Origin: Bactericera cockerelli
Lineage: Eukaryota; Arthropoda; Insecta; Hemiptera; Triozidae
Assembly (NCBI GenBank): GCA_024516035.1
Contig: CM044967.1
Location: 3,280,859-3,344,858 of the forward strand
Length of the DNA: 64,000 bases
Reading direction: 5' to 3'
Position numbers and translations under genes: made by a program. This document shows, piece after piece, positions 34,073 through 46,400 of the stretch. Every line of letters starts with the position of its first letter. Position 1 is the first letter of the stretch. The notes under the pieces are model-generated. The model was not told the DNA's origin. It saw only the letters and a program-made list of their open reading frames with translations, and made no database searches.

Positions 34073-34135
34073 CTTGTATATCACTATCAAAGACTAGAAC
34101 ATCTTCGGGAAGCGTCGCCTGTAGGGCTCCCACTG

Positions 34136-34424
34136 TCAGTGGGACACGATTACATCCGGGGCGGACTTGGTCGATTGCACCGAGTAGGACCGATTGTTCC
34201 GTCCGTCGCCGGACGCAGCCGACTCGTGTGGGGAGGACGGGTAGTTGTTCATTTCGATGATGGCCTCCGCTTGGAATTGGTGGGGCTGGTTGCCACCGCG
34301 ACGCGCTGAGGGGACCAGAGGGGCAGGTACCGGGACTGCGGGATGCTTGCGACGGGTCACCCCCTCCAAGTGTTGAGGGGGAGGAGGAGGAGGCGCGAAT
34401 GTGGAGAAGGTGGGTGTCTGATGT
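34136..34424 (-). CDS. Neto: Neto coding exon 10, cytoplasmic C-terminus
   Basis: Pro-rich FAPPPPPPQHLEG, then FQAEAIIEMNNYPSS and the C-terminus YSVQSTKSAPDVIVSH; TGA at 34138-34136. Acceptor GATTCCAG. A GC-rich exon that also opens long frames on both strands; this frame is chosen by splice phase and the Neto-like end. Confidence 0.78.
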
Positions 34425-37400
34425 CTGGAATCGGAAAGAGGACATGGCATGTAGCTTCTCGTGAGGAGGTGGTTATCATTGAAATTAGTAGTAGTAGTAG
34501 TAGTAGTATATTTTTATTTGTAATAAAATTTTGTTACAAAGGTGCTTACGGTATAAATAAAACATTGAAATACAAACAAGATTTTTTTTATATATGGATA
34601 TAACTATTATCTACTTAACCGACCTCAGTAGCTTGATCGATAAGGCAGCGGACTTGTAACCTGGAGGTCGGTGGTTCATGTCCCGGTGTAAGCGTAGATT
34701 TAGTAAAGCTAGTTTGAGTAGTTGTGACATCGCGATTGTGATTAACACAAATATGATAACTATTATCTACTTACAAATATAGAGAATTATCATTGAAATT
34801 ATTTACCATCAAAGGGTGTAGAGTGGCGAGAAGTTTTGGTAGTTACTAACCGTGTTAAACATAGTAAACTTAATAGTGTATGTCCTCTGAACAAAAGATT
34901 TTAGTTTTCTATTTTTGCTTTGCAATTTTATCAATTTAGAAATATCCTACACAAACAATAATTTTATTCACATGTTCGATGTTGCATTGGATGTAGAAAT
35001 AATATTTTATTAATATACATATATGCCCTGTATACATATACATATACCTATATACATACATATTTTTTTAAAATAGAGCTTGCTTGGCTCGTAAATATAC
35101 ACCATTACAAACGTTCTGCGGTATTATTTGTTAAAACGTTTCTTAGGGCGGAAAATACACATTTTTGCTATACCTCTGTGGACTTAAGCCTTGCAATACG
35201 CATAATAAAGACTATTAAAGTCTTGATTTTGTCCCGGTAGCTCAGTGGTAAAGGCGGCAATCTGTGAATCCAGAGGTTCCAGAGGTCGTGGGTTCGAAAC
35301 CCAGCCGGGACATGACAAGTTATCATCCCATTTGGGATTTTTACCACATAATAATATGTCTTGGGCTTACTGCTGGAATAATGGGACTTAATAGTCCTAA
35401 TCGGGCAGTATAAATAAGGCGATATTATTATTATTATTATTATTGATTATGCCTATTGTTATAATTGGGGAAACTAATGCTTGAGTCCGAATTTGAGATC
35501 TCGATTTTGTCTATTAATTTCGCCCTCGGTTGCTCAGTGCTCACCTCATCAGGTCGCGGGGAAGCAGCTGATGTAGTGACGGAGGTAGAGGTGGGGTGGG
35601 GGGCGGTGTTGTAGAGTGAGATGAAAAGTTGTTCTGTTCTCCGCCACTGAGCTCTGTTTGGAACAAACTTTCTCGAGTTTGACAAGACGAATCCTTCATG
35701 AATTCCTCTCGACCTAAAAAAAAATGTAACGAGAAGTTTCATAGTCAATTTACTTTTTAAACTATTTTGATCGGGGAGAAGTTTCTCGTAAAATTTTAGG
35801 CACTCCGGCTCCATCTTCCATAATAAAACTTCTTAGTTACTGTGGGGCTTTAAAAGAAAGGCAATATTATTATTATTTACCGTCTGAGCTTCAGACATCT
35901 CAGGACAGCTGTTGCTTACATAATAATAATATAATAACACTCTTTAGTGGAAGGTAACCACCAGACGAGGTTAGTGCTCAAAGCATTTTCTACCACCTAA
36001 CCCTCAGAGTCTTATTATTATGTGGTCACAAACTCAAATTAATGAGGAAAAATTCGTGCACTGGGTGGGTTTTGAACCAGCGGATCCCTACGCTACCTGG
36101 ATTATCAGACTAGCGTGTTAATAATAAATCAATCGAACCTGGATATAAGAGAAACAGAGTCTTATTATTATGTGGTCATATACTCAAATATTCGAACCAA
36201 AAGATCCTTACGATACCTTAATTACCAAACTAGCGCCTTAACCACTTGAATACCAATGCTTACCCTCATGTTCATAGAATGGATTCATATCTCGACTGAG
36301 TCTCGAATTCCTCTGCATTCGCAACCCGTCCTCCTCCTCGCAGTAATCTGGTATGGTCGCCCTACTGCTGCGCGGACCCAGCTGGAAATATTTTTCACGT
36401 TATTTGTAATTGTATATTTACGGGTCAAGCCCAGTGTACAATCAAACATACGTAGGTAGATCAATAAGTACCCGTGTTTAGGGACATGTTACATCATTGG
36501 TGAAACTTGTTGATACTTGTTGATGGAACGACATCTCAAATGACCACATCCAAAGTTTGAAACTGATTACTCTCGTAGTTTTCATTTATCGGTCACTTGA
36601 AGTTGTTGTGTTGCGTATAGTTGAGTGATATGGAAAAAGAACAGTACCGAGCAGTAATTCGATTCCTTTTTTTGGACAGGAAAAAATGTGATGAGATAAA
36701 ATTAAAGTTAGATGCTGTGTACGGGAGCTCTTCACCTTCTATGACCACTGTTCGCTTTTGGTTTAATGAATTTAAACGAGGGCGCACAAGCATTTTTGAC
36801 GAGGACCGCCCAGGACGCCCAGAAGACGTGTGTACCGAGGAAGTCGTGGAAAAAGTGCATGATATGATTCTCAAAGATCGCCGAACAAAAGTGCGTGAAG
36901 TAGCTGAGAGTGTGGGCATTTCATATGGAACTGTTTTTAAAATCCTTCATGATAAGCTGGGCATGAGAAAACTATCGGCGCGATGGGTGCCGCGATTGCT
37001 CACAATTGACAACAAACGAATTCGGCTGAATTGTTCAAAGGCTAGTTTAGAACTCTTCAATCGCAATCCAGATGATTTTTTGCGTCGAGTTGTGACCGTT
37101 GATGAAACCTGGATACATCACTATACCCCAGAAACCAAACAGCAGTCAAAAGAATGGACTTTGGTTGGAGAATCTGCCCCAAAGAAGGCGAAATCGGTCT
37201 AATCGGCCGGAAAAGTCATGGCTACCGTGTTTTGGGATGCAAAGGGAATTATTCTTATTGACTTCTTGGAAAAAGGAAAAACAATAACTGCTGCATATTA
37301 TAGTAAGTTATTGACACGATTTGATGCAAAATTGAAGGAGACACGCCCCCATTTGGCGAGAAAGAAAGTCTTGTTTCACCATGACAATGCACCAGCTCAC

Positions 37401-40400
37401 TCATCTGGAATTGTTGCTGCTAAAATCCATCAACTTGGATACGAATTATTGCCACACCCACCTTACTCACCTGACCTAGCCCCCTGCGATTATTTTTTGT
37501 TTCCTAACTTGAAAGTTTGGCTCGGTGGAAAGAGGTTCAGCTCAAATGATGACGTCATAAGCCAGACAAAGGGCTATTTTGAGGAGTTCGAAGGGAGCTA
37601 CTTTTTGGAAGGGCTAAAAAAGTGGCAGGATCGCTGGAAGAAGTGTGTAGCCTTGAAAGGAGACTACGTCGAAAAATAGAACCCAAAAATGTAAGTATCT
37701 CGCACTCTTTTTTCAAACACGGGTACTTCTTGATCCGCCCGTAAAAATACATGTTACTACAATGAAAAAAACATAGATTAATTAAAACACATAAAACATT
37801 TAGTGACTAGATAAAAAAAATAATAATAATAACATTGGTAGCAGGTAGTAATACTAGTATCACATATTGTTTGCCGCACGCATCATTCGGTTGATGGGGG
37901 CATAAAACAAAATATAATTAGTCTCACATTTTTCAATATTTCTATGAGTATTCACATTAACACACATAATTCAATTAAAAGTTGAAAAAAAAAAATATTT
38001 TTAAAAACTATAACAGGATATCAGGTAAAATAACAGGATATCGACAGAAATAGAAATAAAACAACCATTTTCGTGTAATGCTGGAGTTGGTTGTGCTTGA
38101 AGATTATTAAAAATAGCATCATTGTTAAAAGAAAGAAAGTTATTGGAAAGAAGAAGGTGAACTGATTATTACTTTCGATAAATTTGGTGTTCGTTATTGT
38201 AAAATAAAATGTGTATTGCATAGTTGCATACTCACCACGTGACTGTGAACATCACACCCACCGCTGATGGAGGCGATCTCCTCCCCGGGAACATAGCATT
38301 CCGCCCCCTCAGTGCCTCCGCCGGGACTCGAACCCTCACTCTCGGAGCCACAAGGCAGGCCCGAGTTGGAAATGATGGGACCCATCGTAGAGTTCAGAAC
38401 TTCAACGTGTGCGGCTCCTAGTTCATTCAGGCGAGATTCGCGGGATGCTTTCAGATTTAGCTGAAAAAAAGAAGAAGGAATTCTTAGAAGCTTTTATCAT
38501 TAGCTTAGGAAAAGAACCTTTGTAAAAATCCAATATTGTTAGTAAATAAATACAATGTTTAAAATGTAAAAAAAAAAAAAAAAAATTAAAGTTGATGCAA
38601 CAGATTAATATTCTATGAAAATAAATGCCAACTCCAGGAAAGATAAACAAGCGGTAGTACATATACAGAAAATATATTGATAGTCAAAGTAGTTAAGGAG
38701 CTGCATATTAAATGGGCGAAATCTCGGAAAAAATTATCACTTGTACCCCACATTATACTGACTAAGGTAAATTGAATAAAGTAAACTTTAATTAGTATGA
38801 TAATGAAAATAAAATTGGATTGCGACCTATACAAAGTTAATGTGTTATGTAAAAATTAGAATTTCTGTGCCGTACGTATAGGCTAGAGATTTTATCAAAG
38901 GGATCTCTATATATTGCTTTTTTTACTTCCGGTTTTCGAGTATAACGCTAAGCACGATAATTGACGATAACAACAAGACTGATTACAACCTTATTACCTC
39001 AAGCGTGCTGAACGTTTACTTAAGTAAGTAGAATTCAAGCCTATTCACGTTTACAGGAAGTAGGATTCACTCTTACTAACTACGCTTACTTGAGCGTGTG
39101 TAAAAGCAAGGCTTCCCGCAAGCTTCTATGGAAGTCTAGCATGTCATTAGACATAGACGGTTCCTATTAGGTTTTAACGTTCTGATATGAAATAATCAGG
39201 ACAAAGGATTTACCCTTCACTCCCTGAAAATCGTACCATTAACCTCACCCAATCTGGATATCTATGCATATGGCTGTGTGAATAGTGCTTCAGATTTCTT
39301 ACCTTGATGACTTTGTGATCATGCACCAGCTTCCTGACAATTTTGCAGAGAAACGCCACACACATACCACCCAGGATGATGCAAAATATCGCCAGGATTA
39401 TCAAAATGTCTTTGTCATTCAAAACCGTCATAACAGGATCTGCTGATGTCTGCAATAAGAGATATTTAATTTTTAGTATTTTAACTTTATTTTTTTAGAG
39501 AAGTCATTATGTACAGATAATGTTTAAAATAAATAAGTTGAAAGAATATCACACAACTTTCTATTGCAATTTAGTGACGTTTTTTTACGGTCTCTTTAGA
39601 AAATTTCAAATAAGTATGTCTGAAATTGATACCAAAATATTATTATTATTAAATTATTTATTAAGAAGAACATAATACGTACCTACAAATAATAATAACA
39701 AAATAAAATACAAAATTGGTGGATCTTTCAGGCAGTAGGATATTTTTAGTAGAAAAACATGATGTGTTCGACAGATAGTGAGGTTCATCGCAAGATCACA
39801 ATTGGGAGTCGTTCTTTTTCCATATGATGTTGATATGTGACCCGTATTTTGGTTAGGTCAACCTGTTCCTAGCGACTTAAATGCTCTTAAGATACCAGAT
39901 ATGGTCTTCTTTTATTTTTCTTAATTTTTTTCTATTGTTTGCTGTCTTTTAATGATATTAATGCGGTATAGTTGTTCAATATACGTATACCGCCATTATC
40001 AATATTGGACTTACTTTACAGTCGGTCTCATCTTCATCCCAGCTATATCTACAGTTGACTCTGCCGTTACATTTGAGCGCCTTGTCGATACATTTCCCGT
40101 CTTCGCAGTCATATTCATCCTCACTGCAAGCTAGGCAAACGAGAATGAGATACTAAAATAATTCAATAAAAATACCATGTCAATGATGTCACAAAAGGTC
40201 TGATAACTATACTATAAATAGTTTGTAGTGACCAAAGGGTTCTATAGCCGCTCAAGTCTGGGTAATTACATTCCCCATGGAAATATAAAAATATCAGTCA
40301 ACAACAAAAATCAATGTCCTGATTTTTTTCCCCAAGCTTTACAATGTAGTCAATTTCAAGTACACACCGACCTCAGTAGCTTGATCGATAAGGTGGCGGT

Positions 40401-43400
40401 CTTGTAACCTGGAGGTCGGTGGTTCAAGTCCCAAGTTAAGCAATATTTGGTAAAGCGAGATTGACTAGCTCTGACATCTCGAACGTGATTAACACAAATA
40501 TGATGAATTGAAGAAGAAAAAAATTCACTGAAATTAACAGACAATTTTTTTTTTACATAGGATTATTAAATTTTTGACTTGAACTTGTGGTCTCAATTTT
40601 GTTTATTAATGTTGTCCTTAGTATTTTATTGTAATTTAACACTACCTACACCTTCACCATACAGGACATGAAATGAGCACATAACAATGTTTATGGACGT
40701 CCAGCGTCAAGGGTGTATTCCCATTAATATTTCATTATTTTCACCACCATGACATAACACTCATAGCCACGAAAAGTAAAGTAAGTATCCAGATGTAAAA
40801 TAGAACTTACATTTTTCATCTCCCCTCTGTTTATCTCGGAAAGCTGTGTAGAAGGCCTCGAATGTGGAATTAAATGCTTTGGGATCGGCCACAAATCTAA
40901 TATTCAAAATGTTGTCTGGAGAATCAACATTATCTGCTATGGACCCACAAAAGTTGTGAATCCGGGAAAGCAGATCTGTTTCTTTAGGAAAAACATCAAC
41001 GAAATTACTTTCACAGTCGTTTGGGAATTGAAGCTTGAACTTCGACCATATCAGCTGAATCTGAAAATAAAAAGAAAGAGGATGGTCTTAAAGTAGTTCT
41101 TTAAATCGCAAAGCTTGTGTTTTTAAAACTTTAACCATGTAAATAAAACTACTACCAAACAAAAATCTGTTAGTTTTAAATTTTATCGCAAAAATACACG
41201 AACACGTAATGAGCTAGCAATATATTTGGATGTCTCAGACGTTTAACGTTCACTAACTTGTGATTTTGAGAAACAAAAAATATGACAGTGAAAAAACCTT
41301 TGTGCAAGTACTATACCAATATTTATTTCAATATTTCGCAATTTATTAATTGTATCTATTTTTAGCTTACACCAATAACCACGTATACAATTAGCCATGT
41401 CTTATCAAAATTTATTCGAAAAATGAAAGACAACGTAAAAAACCATTCGAGTAGAGATGGAAAAACTAGGGCAGTCAACCACTAGGAAGCCACTAATAAA
41501 CCTTTGACTTAAAAGGGATAGCGCCTCTGGCTAGCCATGAAATCTTAAGGAAATCGTGGCTGTCTAGTGAGCGCTATCTCAATACAATCAATAGTTCACA
41601 TTTGCTACGCAGCCATGATTGTTTAATAGGTGAACGGCCTATAAAAATAATTCCAGACTCAGTAATCGCTGCCTGATAAGAGAAATTACTACTGGCATAA
41701 AAAAGCTAGAACATTAAGGTGGAGTGAATTTTTTCTCCGAAAATATATGGGTACCTATGTGACGAGAGGTTGTATTTTAGAATCAATACAAGTTGTGCAA
41801 ATGTGCAACCATGAAGTGACTTCAAACGTGGAATAGGATGTTAACAAAATGAAGAGGTATTATTGATTCTCGTTGTATCAGAAATTATTAGGAAAGGCGT
41901 TTGAAAAGTATTTCCACCTAAATACACTAGTTATTCATAAAACATTAAAAAATCTTTCATTTGATACCTGTTCACATGAAAGTTATTTTTCATAAAATAA
42001 TTGCATTTTTAACTTATATTCCATCGGGTATATACGTGAATTCATTTTCACATTCATTGATATTTTGATATACCTAACTTAATTGATATTTTTTAATGTA
42101 AAAAAAATTAAACTGTCATCCCAAGAAGGTTTCACTTCAAAATTAACTCTATAATATTTTGAGAGCACTTTCTTCATGAATCAGACTTTATTAAAATTAC
42201 CTCAGTTTTCCAGCTAGCAGACGGCCCATCCCTCAAGCAATTAGAAGTTAGGAACTTTATAGTCTAAGTGAGACCCATAATGTTTAAGGGGAATCCTATC
42301 AGTCCACACCCATGGATCTGAAACCTGAAACATGACAGGTATATTCGAACATGTTTTAGTGTATTGTAACAAAACAATGCAAACACTATACTTTAAGTTG
42401 GTGCAATGGGACAGTCTTGGCCAACAGAAAAAATAAGGTAATTCTAAATCTGACCTTTTATTTATTTTATGCAAACACACGCAATAATGCTATTGCATTT
42501 ACGTGTATGATATACCTACAATATTATGATAAAATATACATACTTAAATATTACATAATACAGCAGGTGATCTGCTATAGATATCAGCTCTAAAAGTAAA
42601 CCTAAGGGCTAAATAACAGTTTTGAATAACTGTCAATTTTTAAATCTCACCATTTAAAACAAAACGTGATAACTTAAGTCCCACAAGGGTAACACAATAT
42701 GTCCATCAATTTCATCAAGAGTATAACTTTGAAATTGTTCTACATTCTTTTTGAAATTATTAATGTTATTTGCTACACCGAAATATTTGTTCCGTTTAAA
42801 TTTTGGGTGCCACTGCAATAGAAATTCTTCAAGTTCATAAATTTACAACAATAAACGAGACTTTGTTTGGACTATGAGAGTAAAGAGACTCTTTAGTCTC
42901 ATTCTTGCAGGATAAACAGAGTATTATATTGTAAGTTCTGACTTCGTTCGGTCACTTATATGATTATCACACATTAAAACGCTCTATAGAATGACTTTGT
43001 AAAAAACCAATCAAACTATTAGGTACTATCTTATCAAATCTTATGACCTTTTTATGCTCTCAATCGAATTATCTCTCACATTTTTTCCTGCCCGTAATGC
43101 ATAACGTTTTCAGCTTCCTTTGCTATGCTCACTTACTCTTCGAAGAACAGTAATCTAATTTTCCCCATAAATTGACTTTTTCTTCAACTGGGTCAATCAA
43201 ATTAAACGCCCCACACCGCCTCTTGCTCGTCCATCGTAAATCTCATCAGTTTTCTGCAATTTCCTCAACGTTTTCATTTTTGCTCTTTTTTAATTTATTT
43301 TTCTTTTCTTTTTTTACGTATTATTTTTCCCCCATCTAAGAGATTTTACTTTAGGAATGCTGAATCGAAGCGTAAAAGTCTTCATTTTTTTCATGTCTTA

Positions 43401-46400
43401 TCTTTGTGATATACTATCTTATACATACGCCATAGCGAGGCATTTTCAAATGTCTTATTACGATTAAGAAATATTTTCTCGTATTTTTTTTTCTTATTTA
43501 TTTAATTTTCAAGATCTAGATATTATTTCCGATAGTTTCTAATATTAGAAAGCGGAAGTATTGTCTTTGTTTTTTTATACATGAATTTACACCAATTTTA
43601 GTGGATGGGTCGTAATAATGTACGCGTGGTTGAATGGGTCACTTAAAGATCTCTTGAATCTGAAATTGTCCATCAAACTAATATTCCTTCATAGGTACAC
43701 TGAATTAGACGAAAAGAAATAAAAATATAGAGATCCAGAGATCGCCTTTGGCAATAACCCGGACATTAGGAAGGACAATTTTTTTTTCATGTATCTCTTG
43801 CTTTATTACAGTAGAATCCCGCTAACTGGAAATTCAAGGGACAGAAGCGTCATTTCGAGCTATAGGAATTTCGGGTGAGGAGCAAAGTTCGACAAGGGCC
43901 GAAGAATTCGTTCGAGTAAACGGGATTTCTAGTTAGCAAGATGATTTTATGAGTTTAATGTATGATGATTTTCATGTGCTTTTTTTCATCTTTTTTTCGT
44001 CTAGACCAACTTCTTTCGAGTATGGTATTTCGTTTTCTTATTCGTGAAAAATCTACAAGACCAAAATAAACAACAAATTAATATTCTACCAATCAAAATC
44101 ATACTAACCTTCCAACCCTTCGTGACGTTGATGACCCACATACAGTCGATGGGTCTGTTGTTTTTGATCCCTTCCAAGAAAGTCTCTTTTGAAATATTGG
44201 AGTGGTTGACCGTTCCCTCCTGATCCGACACGTAAAACCTGCAGTCCTGTACATCTGGTTCTGGGTCGGCTGAAATATAATGGAACAGAATTATATAAAA
44301 AAAAGGTTTGGTCGAAGAGATTGCTATAGACTTATAGAGTATAGACAATAACCCCACCCTTTATTTAGGACGTTTGTACATAATTTATCCATGTACAGAC
44401 GTCTGTACATGGATAAATTATGTACAGACTGTCACTTTTCTGTTTATACTGATTCTGTTTATACTGATGTGTCAAAACAGAAATGGAGCAATCTCACACT
44501 AGAGAACCTCGATCTAAGAAGCCTTTACGCCAGGTAAGTACTCGTAAACTATGATTATTACTATCTAGAACTTGTCTGAGCGAAATATATTATGTAACAA
44601 AAACATTATTTCGATAAACAATTAGACAATCTACAGAATGTACTCTAAAAAAATTCTGATTTTTTCTGCAAGCATTGAATCGTCCATTTTTATCAGGCGT
44701 AAGAAATAAAGACAACTATATCAACGAACCTACTATCAGTTACCCAGGTCACCTAAATTTTCTCCTTATCTGTAATGTATTGCCTTGGTTTCATTCATTT
44801 ATTCATTTTTCCTTGTTGTCAACTTCAGCAAAATAAATGTTCAAATGAAAACGTTAACTTAGCAAAAATCAGCAAAATCGCTGACAGCATCTTTGGTTTA
44901 TTGTTATTTAATAAATAAAACAGTTGCTTCTCTCTACACCACACACAACACAAACACACTCACACAGCACAAACACACACCGAACACACAGACACACAAA
45001 AAATGAAGAGATTACTACAACTACTACTACTACTACTACTTACAAAGAGGTCGGGACACAAAAGAGTAGACCGCCCGGAACCCGTTGTACTCGACATTGT
45101 CATCCGAGTAGAACCTGAGGTACAAATGTCGTGTCGAGGAAGTTATCATGGGCGGAAAACTAGAGCCACAGAAGCGACCGAGAAGTTTGGAATAGCCGTG
45201 GGGACCGTCGCGGATTTCCAGATAGTCGTATTTGCAGTTCTCGCTCGGCTCTATCTTGAAGGAATCGCGAAAGTCTATCCGAATGAGTTCGCCCTTGGGA
45301 GCTGAAAGCAGGAGAGAAAGTACAATAAAACTGAAACTACAATGCGCAAATTGTATTTTAATATTTAATATATTTTAAATGTATAATAATTGTAAACATA
45401 CAGTAATGTATAAATATACAGTAAATTTATTGATTGATTGAAAGTATGATCAATATTGACGAGTTGTAAAACCTAAAGAGGACTAATAACCAGTCCAATA
45501 GCGATAGCGCAAAAAAGAATATCATTAGCCCTAGCCAAAAAATCAGTAGCAAAATTTTAATAAATTTTCATTCTCTACGTTTTAACTGTGATATTTTACT
45601 TGTCTTCTTAAAAAAATTTATTATGTGTTTTTTTTATCTGTATTAATTTTATATTGTTCTATGTTATCAATGTACATTGGGCTTGACCCGTCAATAAAGA
45701 ATAAAATTAAATTGAAAAAAATTAAATTAAATAAATAAAAAGAATCATTGGGCTATCGCTAGCTGAATTAATAGACATCGCTGTATATGTAACATAGCTT
45801 GATTTTTTTTTAAATTGATGGCTCAACACATTTCCTGTGCAGAGTGTGCAGTTACATTGCCAGTTACAAAAATTAGGAAATAAAAATGGCATTTTATAAA
45901 GAAATTAATTTGATAACCGGTCCTTTGTCAAAAATTTCAATCTCGAACTGGTTTGATCTTTTTTTATTGCTGTGTAACGATCCTGTGAAAGGTCGAAAAT
46001 TCAAAATTTACCAAAGAGGGCTATGTCTAGCGCTGACGAGGACTGCTAAATCGAAGCACAATTTGACAGAGTCTGCCCCTGGGGTAACTATCACCTGATG
46101 TGAAAGGCATGCAACGCTTTTCATATTCAACTTTCTAACGTTCAATATTGAACTCGGTGAATGAATGAGTGAATAAATGATCATACCAGTTATTGCTTGA
46201 TTGTTATAAATTATAACTTTCAAGTGTAGGTATTATGATTTAGAAAAGAAACTCCAATTTTCTCACTTTTTCTTTTAGACTGACTTATTACCATAGTACT
46301 TTTCAGATTCCTTCAAAAGCTTTCAAAAAATCAGTATAAACAGAAAAGTGAGAAGTTGTACTAGATGTACATGAATATCAAAACATACCTGGATATGTTG

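Larger units (their letters stand above)
26583..34135. other. Convergent intergenic interval between trx and Neto
   Basis: No convincing gene. It holds 3' UTR candidates for both genes, two foldback elements (27264-28042, 28059-28845), SINEs (31259, 32892, 33288), one family F repeat and an (AAT)n run near 30330. A doubtful small ORF is listed separately. Confidence 0.6.

Noticed and set aside
34050..34445. Long minus and plus frames overlapping the last Neto exon
   Set aside because: GC-rich exon opens all frames; only the frame ending APDVIVSH fits splice phase and the Neto tail.
35231..35310. tRNA gene call from CCCGGTAGCTCAGTGG and GGTTCGAAACCC
   Set aside because: An insertion in the anticodon/variable region, a shared downstream body and (ATT)n tail at four loci show a SINE head, not a tRNA gene.
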